Positions 7,305 to 13,535 of a stretch of 19,130 nt of DNA are shown here, piece after piece; positions within the stretch are counted from its first letter, which is position 1; every line of letters starts with the position of its first letter. A program made the position numbers and the translations under genes. The notes beneath the pieces were generated by a model. The model was not told the origin of the DNA. It ran no database searches and was given only the letters and a program-made list of their open reading frames with translations. The stretch spans positions 1 through 19,130 of the forward strand of contig JAYOEU010000075.1 of the NCBI GenBank assembly GCA_038116915.1, read 5' to 3'. Source of the stretch: JADHLJ01 sp038116915. Its GTDB lineage: Bacteria > Pseudomonadota > Alphaproteobacteria > Thalassobaculales > Thalassobaculaceae.

Positions 7305-7979
7305 ATGGATGAGGATATCAAGGCCGCGCTCGACAAGGTTTTCGCCGCCGACACCGCGCTCTACCAGAACCGCGGATTTCAGCGCCGGATCGGCTGGGGC
7401 AAGAAGCCGGCGCTGGTGAATATCGATCTTGCGAATGCCTGGACCCGCGAGGGCAACGCCTTCACTTGCGAGGGCATGGACACGATCCTGCCGGCGACCC
7501 AGGAGGTGCTGGCGGCGTTCCGGGCGCGGGGGCTGCCGATCATCTTCACCACCACCGCCTATGATATCGTCGAGGGCGAGCACACGGATATGGGGCTGTG
7601 GGGGAAGAAGATCCCGACCGAGGTTCTGCGGGCCGGCTCGGAGGCGGTGCAGATCGACGAACGGCTCGGCCGGCGCGATAACGAGATGCTGATCGTCAAG
7701 AAGCAGGCGAGCGCGTTTCGCGGCACCAATCTGAACAGCTATCTCAATGCCTGCGGCGTCGACACCGTGGTCGTGACCGGCACCACGGCGAGCGCCTGCG
7801 TGCGGGCCACGGTCGAGGACGCGATCGCCGACGGCTTCCGGCCCATCGTCGTGCGTGAATGCATCGGCGACCGGATCGCCGGCGCGGTGGAATGGAACCT
7901 CTACGACATCGATGCGAAATTCGGTGACGTGGAACCCCTGCAGGCGGTGCTCGATCATCTCCGGCTGAACGAGAACTAG
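7305..7979 (+). CDS. Isochorismatase-fold cysteine hydrolase (N-carbamoylsarcosine amidase-like)
   Basis: The 224-residue protein belongs to the cysteine-hydrolase family that includes N-carbamoylsarcosine amidase and nicotinamidase. The catalytic triad can be placed: Asp41 in ALVNIDLANAW, Lys132 in LIVKKQASAFRGT and Cys165 in GTTASACVRATVEDA, with the preceding small residues that form the cis-peptide oxyanion loop. It therefore likely hydrolyses a C-N bond of an amide or carbamoyl compound; the substrate is unknown. It begins nine bases after the ligase TAG with GGGGCGACA as a weak ribosome binding site, in the same frame as the ligase. It ends in TAG. Confidence 0.87.
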   Translation: MDEDIKAALDKVFAADTALYQNRGFQRRIGWGKKPALVNIDLANAWTREGNAFTCEGMDTILPATQEVLAAFRARGLPIIFTTTAYDIVEGEHTDMGLWGKKIPTEVLRAGSEAVQIDERLGRRDNEMLIVKKQASAFRGTNLNSYLNACGVDTVVVTGTTASACVRATVEDAIADGFRPIVVRECIGDRIAGAVEWNLYDIDAKFGDVEPLQAVLDHLRLNEN

Positions 7980-8058
7980 CGCGGAATGGCCCTAGGTCGG
8001 ACTATGGCAACCCCGTGACCGCGCGCGGCATGTCTGATATGACCTGCCGACCGTTTTA

Positions 8059-9033
8059 ATGAACCGGACGCGGTTGCTCATGCGTGACAAGCTTTTTCCG
8101 GATATCGACGCGGCCTTTTCCGGCCATCTCCCGGTGTCCAACCGGCACAGCCTCTATTGGGAGGAAGTCGGGAACCCCGATGGCCTGCCGGTTCTGTTCC
8201 TGCATGGCGGGCCGGGGTCGGGAATCGCCAAGGTGCATCGCCGGTTCTTCGACCCGAAAGCCTATCGCGTGGTGCTGTTCGATCAGCGCGGCGCCGGAAA
8301 GTCGACGCCGGTCGCGGATATCACCGATAATACGACCCAGGATCTGATCCGCGACATCGAGGTGTTGCGGAAGCATCTCGGCGTCGAGCGATGGATGGTG
8401 TTCGGCGGGTCCTGGGGCAGCACGCTCGCGCTCGCCTACGGGCAGGCGCATCCGGAACGCTGCCTGGGCTTTGTGCTGCGCGGGATCTTCCTCGGGCGGC
8501 CCTGCGAGATCGACTGGTTCATCAACGGCATGGGCCAGATCTTTCCCGAGGCCCATGAAGCCTATGTGGATTTCATCCCCGAGGCGGAGCGCGACGATCT
8601 GCTGACCGCCTACCGGGCTCGTCTGGAAAGCCCCGACCCCGCCGTGCACCATCCCGCGGCCGAGGTCTGGAGCGGCTATGAGTCCGCCTGTTCCTGTCTC
8701 TACCCCGAGGCCGGCGGCAGCAACGGCGCGCCGAGCAGGGATCAGATGCTGGCCCTGTCGCGGCTGGAGGCGCACTATTTCGCGAACCGCATGTTCCTCG
8801 CGCCGAACCAATTGCTTGACGGCATGGACGCGATCGCCGACAAGCCGGCGGTCATCGTCCAGGGGCGTTACGACATCATCTGTCCGATTCGCTCCGCCGA
8901 TGCCCTGGCCAAGCGCTGGCCGGGCGCGGAATATGTCGTCGTGCCGGATGCCGGGCACTCGGCGATGGAGCCGGGGATCAGGGTGGCGCTGGTGCGCGCG
9001 ATCGAGCGTTTCAAGGAAACCCTTCTCGTGTGA
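8059..9033 (+). CDS. pip: Proline iminopeptidase (prolyl aminopeptidase)
   Basis: This alpha/beta-hydrolase of peptidase family S33 removes N-terminal proline from peptides in the cytoplasm. Residue numbers count from ATG 8059: oxyanion motif HGGPG at 49-53, DQRGAGKS at 75-82, nucleophile elbow GGSWGS with Ser118, acid Asp272 in GRYDIICP and His300 in DAGHSA. Length (324) and the opening SGHLPVSNRHSLYWEEVGNP match the family. The start is ambiguous: ATG 8059 has no Shine-Dalgarno sequence and ATG 8080 (MRDKLFPDI) resembles the usual family N-terminus equally well. It is a stand-alone gene with 79 bases before and 69 after, and no functional link to its neighbours is evident. Confidence 0.93.
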   Translation: MNRTRLLMRDKLFPDIDAAFSGHLPVSNRHSLYWEEVGNPDGLPVLFLHGGPGSGIAKVHRRFFDPKAYRVVLFDQRGAGKSTPVADITDNTTQDLIRDIEVLRKHLGVERWMVFGGSWGSTLALAYGQAHPERCLGFVLRGIFLGRPCEIDWFINGMGQIFPEAHEAYVDFIPEAERDDLLTAYRARLESPDPAVHHPAAEVWSGYESACSCLYPEAGGSNGAPSRDQMLALSRLEAHYFANRMFLAPNQLLDGMDAIADKPAVIVQGRYDIICPIRSADALAKRWPGAEYVVVPDAGHSAMEPGIRVALVRAIERFKETLLV

Positions 9034-9102
9034 TCGATGCCGTGCTTGATGAAACCCGCCGCATGACTATGATGTGGGCATTCCGCAGATCAGAGGTGTG
9101 CC

Positions 9103-9618
9103 GTGCGGCCCATGAAGACTTTCCTGCTCCTGGCCGCCGGCCTGTTTGCCCTGTTGTCCTTCAGGCCCGAGGCGCGGGCGGATGAGCCGGATTTCCTGAC
9201 CCTCGGCATCGGCGTCTACGACATGTTCGACGACCAGACGACGGCGGAATTCCGGGCCGAATACGTGTTTGCCGAAAAGCACAAGCTGCTCTGGTTCACA
9301 CCCTTCGTCGGGCTGACCGCGACGGCCGAGGCCGGTACCTATGCCTATGCCGGGATCGGGATCGATATCTTCTTCGGGCGGCGGTTCGTGGTCACGCCGA
9401 ACTTCGCCGCCGGCATCTACGGCAACGGCGACGGCAAGGATCTCGGCCATGCGATCGAGTTTCGCTCCGGCGCCAATTTCGCCTATCGCCTGGACGACTA
9501 CTCGCGGATCGGCTTCGCCTTCCATCACATTTCCAACGCCGGTCTGGATGAGCGAAATCCTGGCGAGGAAACCCTGATGCTGACCTATTCGATCCCATTG
9601 GATAAGATCTTCAAGTAA
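9103..9618 (+). CDS. Acyloxyacyl hydrolase / lipid A 3-O-deacylase, PagL-like outer-membrane protein
   Basis: The 171-residue protein has an N-terminal signal peptide (hydrophobic run FLLLAAGLFALL, probable cleavage after the ARA at 24-26) followed by short alternating beta strands, as in an eight-stranded outer-membrane barrel. The PagL signature lies near the C-terminus: FHHISNAGLDERNPGEE, with H142 and S144 in the HxSN motif and Glu156 twelve residues after the serine, the spacing seen in PagL. These three residues form the PagL catalytic triad that removes a 3-O-linked acyl chain from lipid A. The start is GTG 9103, with AGAGG at a suitable distance; ATG 9112 (MKTFLLL) is an alternative. 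It would remodel the outer leaflet; no regulatory site was recognised. Confidence 0.85.
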   Translation: MRPMKTFLLLAAGLFALLSFRPEARADEPDFLTLGIGVYDMFDDQTTAEFRAEYVFAEKHKLLWFTPFVGLTATAEAGTYAYAGIGIDIFFGRRFVVTPNFAAGIYGNGDGKDLGHAIEFRSGANFAYRLDDYSRIGFAFHHISNAGLDERNPGEETLMLTYSIPLDKIFK

Positions 9619-9699
9619 CAGCCGGTCAGTTCCGGCCGCCGGAGCGCCAGTGCCCGGCGAATCCTGAACCGGACCATCGTTCGTCCAAGGGGACGCGCC

Positions 9700-10416
9700 A
9701 TGATTCCCATCGGTGACGAACAGCGGATCCAGCGTGTTCCGGTCGTCACGGCGCTGCTGCTGACGGTGATGACCATCATCTTTGTCTGGCAGCAGCAGCT
9801 CAACGAATTCTCGGCTGATCAGCTGATGCTCGCCTTCGGCCTCAATCCGGCGCATCTCTTCGGCTTTCGCGAGCCGTCCCCGCATCTGAGCTTCGTGCCG
9901 GTCGGCGCGACGCTGATCACCTATATCTTTCTGCATGGCGGCTGGGGCCACCTGTTGGGCAACGGGCTGTTCCTCTGGGTCTTTGGCCCGGCGGTGGAGA
10001 ACGCCCTCGGCTCGCTGCGCTTCAGCGGCCTGTTCCTGTTCACCGCCGCGATCAGCGCCATCGTCCAGGCCCTGCCAATGATGGAGCAGCAGGTCCAGCT
10101 GATCGGTGCCAGCGGCGCGATTTCCAGCTTGATCGGCGCCTATGTCATGTTGTTCCCGAAGGGCCGGCTGATCGTGCTCGGCCCGGGCTTCGGGCTCTGG
10201 TTCGCCCGGGTGCCGATGCTGACCGTGACCCGCTACCGCTGTCCCTCGGTGATCCTGATCGGCATCTGGTTCGCGCTCCAGCTTTTCGTCGCCGTCATGC
10301 TCTCCAGCAGCGCCGGCGGCGTCGCCTTCCTCGCCCATATCGGCGGCTTCCTCTGCGGCGGCATCCTCACCCCCATCCTCCATAGGGCGGAATTTCCGTT
10401 GTTCGGCGGCGGGTGA
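9700..10416 (+). CDS. Rhomboid-family intramembrane serine protease
   Basis: The 238-residue polytopic inner-membrane protein carries the rhomboid catalytic elements: HxxxN in GHLLGN (H84, N88), the serine in IGASGAI (Ser138) and the histidine in AHIGGFLCGG (His213), with an FGPAVENALGS loop at 95-105 matching the usual WxFGxxVED segment. About six hydrophobic helices are visible. It should cleave transmembrane segments within the bilayer; the substrate is unknown. The start at ATG 9700 is preceded by AAGGGG. A basic stretch between helices (RVPMLTVTRYRCPS, 170-183) fits a cytoplasmic loop. A hairpin follows the TGA directly. Confidence 0.93.
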   Translation: MIPIGDEQRIQRVPVVTALLLTVMTIIFVWQQQLNEFSADQLMLAFGLNPAHLFGFREPSPHLSFVPVGATLITYIFLHGGWGHLLGNGLFLWVFGPAVENALGSLRFSGLFLFTAAISAIVQALPMMEQQVQLIGASGAISSLIGAYVMLFPKGRLIVLGPGFGLWFARVPMLTVTRYRCPSVILIGIWFALQLFVAVMLSSSAGGVAFLAHIGGFLCGGILTPILHRAEFPLFGGG

Positions 10417-10423
10417 GGGGGCG

Positions 10424-10440
10424 GGTGCGTGGAACGCACC
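10424..10440 (+). terminator. Short perfect hairpin after the rhomboid gene
   Basis: GGTGCGT pairs perfectly with ACGCACC across a three-base loop (GGA), seven bases after the rhomboid TGA. No T-run follows, so termination efficiency is doubtful. It also sits exactly at the change from GC-rich to AT-rich sequence, and one base before the 3' end of the opposing small gene. Confidence 0.45.
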
Positions 10441-10441
10441 G

Positions 10442-10666
10442 TCAGTCCAGGTTATTTAATTCTGAATCATCGGGATTAGAGACTGGTGTTTTTATGCCAT
10501 TTACATTTCGGACGTGGTAGTTCGGGTAGTTCCCCTGTTCAATTCGGTTGACGAACTGTGCCCGAGTCATATCCGCGCCGGTTCGATTGTCATGAAACCT
10601 CTGGTTTCTGCCGGTGCCGCTCTCTTCGGTGACAGAAATTCGTTTATTAGCCACATTTGCCTTCAT
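10442..10666 (-). CDS. Small conserved-looking hypothetical protein
   Basis: The 74-residue polar protein has no transmembrane segment. Its middle and end (GRNQRFHDNRTGADMTRAQF, then GNYPNYHV, then NGIKTPVSNPDDSELNNLD) have the feel of a compact conserved domain with a NNL-type C-terminus. I recall similar small proteins in rhizobia and relatives, possibly DUF3892-like, but cannot confirm this. ATG 10666 has no clear Shine-Dalgarno sequence; an in-frame ATG lies at residue 33, too far in to be preferred. It is divergent from the DUF488 gene and shares a roughly 200-base AT-rich promoter region with it. Its function is unknown. Confidence 0.6.
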   Translation of the reverse strand: MKANVANKRISVTEESGTGRNQRFHDNRTGADMTRAQFVNRIEQGNYPNYHVRNVNGIKTPVSNPDDSELNNLD

Positions 10667-10839
10667 TTGTGATGCTGTCTACCAGATATAGGGTTTTTGA
10701 GGTGCGACATCAAGAACGGACACGGAACAAATTTCAGGGAGACCGCCGTTGTGCGGACAAGTTCAATTTGAATGCCTCCGATCCGTGGCGAGAAGAACAC
10801 ACGTAATTGCTCGCAAACCATGTTAATGTGATAAAGGAT

Positions 10840-10868
10840 TTGGTGTGCGAAGCTAGGCGGGGTATAAT
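10840..10868 (+). promoter_or_regulatory. Sigma70-type promoter placing the transcript start at the DUF488 ATG
   Basis: A perfect TATAAT at 10863-10868 is preceded by TTGGTG at 10840-10845 with a 17-base spacer. The box ends only five bases before the ATG at 10874, so transcription should begin at or next to the A of the start codon, giving a leaderless mRNA. A GGCGGGG lies upstream of the box and would not be transcribed. Confidence 0.6.
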
Positions 10869-10873
10869 ACACT

Positions 10874-11376
10874 ATGGATCGAAAATTTTTTACAATAGGT
10901 TACGAGGGTTCGTCGATAGAGGATTTTGTCGCCACTTTAATTCATCAGGAAGTCGACATGTTGATAGATGTTCGAGACGTCCCTGTTTGCGAAAGCCTGG
11001 TTTCTCGAAGTCAGCTCTTTCCGCTGTCATGAAAGCGAACGACATTGGATATGTACATTTGAGAGGGCTTGGTGACCCACGCGAAGGCCGTGAGGCAGCG
11101 CGATCTGGTCGGATTGATGAATTTCAGGCAATATTTGAAGCTCATATGCGATCTGATGTCGCCCAGTCGGATTTTGCAAAAGCAGTTGAACTGGTAATGC
11201 AGTCAAGTGCATGTCTATTGTGTTTTGAGCGAAACCCAAAGCATTGTCATCGCACAATCGTTGCCGATCATATTTTGGCGGTAACCGATTTGAAGCGGCA
11301 AAGTCTTGGCGTGAAGGAAGGGTTGGCTAAAGAGACTGGCCCAATTCGTCTGCCCGATGAGCAAGACGCAGCCTGA
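10874..11376 (+). pseudogene. DUF488-family protein with a single-base frameshift
   Basis: DUF488 (PF04343) proteins are small, widespread and poorly characterised. The first frame gives MDRKFFTIGYEGSSIEDF followed by MLIDVRDVPV, exactly the family opening. The next frame then gives RKPGFSKSALSAVMKANDIG, YVHLRGLGDPREG and the C-terminal signature CFERNPKHCHR. The switch falls near 10988/10989, in GTTTGCGAAAG. Restoring one C (GTTTCGCGAAAG) recreates the consensus V-S-R-K-P-G-F-S-K, so a one-base deletion is the best explanation. Repaired, the protein would be about 168 residues. No canonical -1 slippery heptamer is present, so programmed shifting is unlikely. A sequencing error is possible. 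The end overlaps the next gene by 20 bases. Confidence 0.85.
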
Positions 11377-12130
11377 ACAATCCGGGCATGGTCAGATCGT
11401 GGTGTTGGTCAAAGCTGCACCGCACCCGAGCCATCAGTATCGAGAGACAGTTTGCACGGCGGGGATAACCTATGATCGAGAATGGGTTAGGCTTTTTCCC
11501 ATTGCATTCCGGTCTCTTGAAGAAGTTCAAAAGTTCAATCGATGGGATGTGATTGAGTATCGCTGGCGCCAGCCTCGGGATGACAATCGTGTAGAAAGCC
11601 GCCGTGCCGATCAAGGTTCGCTTGTGGTTGTCGGAAACGTTTCACCAAATCAAAGGTATGGGTTTCTTGAACCACTGATCGTTGACAATTTAAAAACGGA
11701 ACACGCAGCTGGACGCAGTCTCGCGCTTGTGAAACCTCGAAATTTAACTTTCCAGATCACAAAACGTTCGCTCGCGGAACTTGATGCGGTTCGCACCGAA
11801 TTTAAACGGGCTAGAGACCAAGGAAGTTTGTTCGATAGAGAACTCCGGCCATATGAACCTTGTCCTTACTCGTTCCATTACTCTTATGACCTTGCCGATG
11901 GCCATCATGAGGGCACATGTCAGGACTGGGAAATTGAAGGAACTTTCTTTCGCTGGCGGCACCAATATGGAGAGGAAGGCGCCATCGCGCGAATGCAGCA
12001 ACGTTGGGGCACGGAGTTCCTGGAGAAGGAGATTATTTTCGCGATGGGAACGCATTCGCGGTGGCGGGACCGTTGGCTGATCAATGGCGTCATTCAGATG
12101 CCGTCGGAAAAGCAGCCAACATTATTGTAA
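11357..12130 (+). CDS. Uncharacterised protein paired with DUF488
   Basis: The 257-residue protein seems to have two parts. The N-terminal part begins with a beta strand and a basic segment (GQIVVLVKAAPHPSHQYRET), then ITYDREWVRLFPIAFRSL and FNRWDVIEYRWRQPRDDNRV, which look like a small barrel with exposed Arg and Trp. The C-terminal part has conserved-looking CPYSFHYSYD (169-178), CQDWEIEGTFFRW (188-200), GTHSRWRDRWLINGVIQMP (231-249). I do not recognise a named family, but the C-terminal pattern (Cys, DWE, GxH, W-x-I-x-G-V) resembles one found in hypothetical proteins of archaea and bacteria. It overlaps the DUF488 gene by 20 bases, suggesting coupled translation and a shared function. Nucleic-acid binding is a guess from composition. 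It ends in TAA; 85 AT-rich bases with no visible gene lie between it and the tRNA. Confidence 0.75.
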   Translation: MSKTQPEQSGHGQIVVLVKAAPHPSHQYRETVCTAGITYDREWVRLFPIAFRSLEEVQKFNRWDVIEYRWRQPRDDNRVESRRADQGSLVVVGNVSPNQRYGFLEPLIVDNLKTEHAAGRSLALVKPRNLTFQITKRSLAELDAVRTEFKRARDQGSLFDRELRPYEPCPYSFHYSYDLADGHHEGTCQDWEIEGTFFRWRHQYGEEGAIARMQQRWGTEFLEKEIIFAMGTHSRWRDRWLINGVIQMPSEKQPTLL

Positions 12131-12215
12131 TTTTATTAAAGCTATTTTGGGCAATACCAAACATTAATACTATGACGGCCTACAGGATAATGATTCTCAG
12201 GCAACTGTAATATTC

Positions 12216-12302
12216 TGGTGCGGACGGCGGGACTTGAACCCGCACTCGCGTAAGCGAAGCAGATTTTAAGTCTGCTGTGTCTACCTGTTCCACCACGTCC
12301 GC
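12216..12302 (-). tRNA. tRNA-Leu (anticodon TAA)
   Basis: On the minus strand the acceptor arms GCGGACG and CGTCCGC pair perfectly, with discriminator A and an encoded CCA at the 3' end. The anticodon loop CTTAAAA is closed by CAGA/TCTG, giving anticodon TAA (12266-12268). The T arm is GCGGGTTCAAGTCCCGC. A long variable arm (CTTCGCTTACGCGAG region) identifies a class II tRNA, as expected for leucine. Its 3' end faces the AT-rich island. Confidence 0.97.
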
Positions 12303-12329
12303 GTATTGGGGTGCCGGCGGGACCGGCGG

Positions 12330-13274
12330 CTATTCGGCCGCCTTGGCCGCCGCCGTGCCGTAGACCGGCAGGCGCCATTCCGGATGGGTTCCGCTGGAGC
12401 CGTCGGAGACCGCGAAGAAGGCGTCCTGAAGGCGCTTGGTCATCGGCCCGATGCCGCCGCCGCCGATGGCGATCCGGTCGATGTTGAGGATCGGGGTGAC
12501 CTCCCAGGCGGTGCCGCAGAAGAAGGCCTCCTCGGCGGCGATCAGTTCCGAGCGGTCGATCTCGCGTTCCACCGGCTTCACGCCGAAAACCTCCTCGATC
12601 AGCTCGAGAACCGTCTCGCGGGTGATGCTTTCGAGGATGTCGCTGGTGACAGAGGGGGTGATCGGCACGCCGTCGCGGATCATGAAGAAGCACATGCCCG
12701 GCCCTTCGGAGACCTTACCCCGGCTATTCAGGAAGATCGCCGTGTCATAGCCGTCGGCCACCGCCTGAACCGTCGCCAGGCGGCCGTTGTTGTAGTTGGC
12801 GTTGCATTTGACGCGCATCGGCATCGCCTGATCCGGCACCCGCATCCAGCTGCTGACCTGGGCGGTGACGCCGCCTAGCACGCGCTCGCTGCGGGGGCGC
12901 TCCTGGGCGGTAATGGCGAGGCCGATCGGCCCGCAGACGCCCGGACCGCCGTGCCCGGACACATAGGCGGTGGTCATGATGTGCAGATTTTCGCCGCGGA
13001 AGCCGTTGGCCTGGATCAGCTCGATGGTCTTCTCGGTGACCGTCTCGGCGGTCAGGATCTCATCGAAGCGCATGAAGCGCTGGGAGAAATGCAGCCGGTC
13101 CATGTGCTCGGCCATGCGGAACAGATACATTTCCTGGTCCGCCTGGTTCCAATAGCCGCGCAATCCCTCGAAGACGGCGGTGCCGAATTTGAAGCCGGCC
13201 GAGGCGATGTGAACCCTGGCGTCGTCCCAGGCAACGATATTTCCGTCCAGCGATGCGTATTTCGGCGAGGACAT
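12330..13274 (-). CDS. ilvE: Branched-chain amino acid aminotransferase
   Basis: This PLP-dependent class IV aminotransferase exchanges the amino group between glutamate and the keto acids of Leu, Ile and Val. The 314-residue protein has the expected features: AGFKFGTAVFEGLRGYW at 26-42, Lys156 (Schiff-base lysine) in RVKCNANYNNGRLA, GKVSEGPGMCFFMI with Glu190, SITRETVLELI at 216-226, and FFCGTAWEVTPI at 251-262. The start at ATG 13274 has GAAAGGA upstream at suitable spacing; the frame stays open further upstream without a better start. It ends in TAG, 27 bases before the tRNA gene on the same strand, so the two are transcribed in tandem. It is divergent from the MFS gene across 261 bases. 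Confidence 0.95.
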   Translation of the reverse strand: MSSPKYASLDGNIVAWDDARVHIASAGFKFGTAVFEGLRGYWNQADQEMYLFRMAEHMDRLHFSQRFMRFDEILTAETVTEKTIELIQANGFRGENLHIMTTAYVSGHGGPGVCGPIGLAITAQERPRSERVLGGVTAQVSSWMRVPDQAMPMRVKCNANYNNGRLATVQAVADGYDTAIFLNSRGKVSEGPGMCFFMIRDGVPITPSVTSDILESITRETVLELIEEVFGVKPVEREIDRSELIAAEEAFFCGTAWEVTPILNIDRIAIGGGGIGPMTKRLQDAFFAVSDGSSGTHPEWRLPVYGTAAAKAAE

Positions 13275-13535
13275 GGTCCCGGTCCTTTCATGCGATTTGG
13301 GCAAAACTGCCTTGCGCTCATGAAGCGTTGCGCGCGCCGCCTCCACGAACGAAGCTCGGAGCGTAAGGTGCAAGGGCCCGGCGGATCAAGCGGGATCGCC
13401 ATCCGGTCCGTCAGCGGGCGGGCGCGGCGGTGTTCGCCCGGCGTGCTTTTCGCCGACGGTGCGGATAGTATCGCCCCGCGCGCCGGAACGGGATACTGGC
13501 GGGACCTTGTGACAATGGATCCGATGGAAGAGCCG

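Larger units (their letters stand above)
10442..12215. other. AT-rich mini-island next to tRNA-Leu
   Basis: Between the rhomboid gene hairpin and the tRNA-Leu 3' end the base composition drops visibly and codons ending in A or T become common, unlike both flanks. The segment lies on the 3' side of the tRNA, where integrating elements normally insert. It contains three genes (small orphan, frameshifted DUF488, and the overlapping 257-residue gene). No integrase is visible, and I found no convincing copy of the tRNA 3' end at the far boundary. I infer horizontal acquisition followed by loss of the integration machinery. Confidence 0.6.

Noticed and set aside
6726..7958. 410-codon minus-strand frame opposite the ligase and isochorismatase-like genes
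   Set aside because: Antisense shadow of GC-rich codons; both plus-strand proteins have complete catalytic motifs.
9067..10383. 438-codon open frame on the minus strand opposite the PagL and rhomboid genes
   Set aside because: It is low-complexity (Glu/Ala/Gly/His-rich) and lies opposite two genes with clear motifs; a GC-rich antisense shadow.
10420..10445. Possible attachment-site copy of the tRNA-Leu 3' end at the far edge of the island
   Set aside because: Only GGTGCG is shared with the tRNA end; too short to count, and it belongs to the perfect hairpin there.
10663..10872. 69-codon minus-strand frame that overlaps the start of the 74-residue gene (ATGA)
   Set aside because: No recognisable motif or ribosome binding site, and it covers the plus-strand promoter; the overlap is tempting but not enough to call a gene.
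12951..13535. Upstream extension of the MFS frame to 12951
   Set aside because: It runs antisense through the ilvE coding region and promoter; the ribosome binding site and protein character both start at about 13536.
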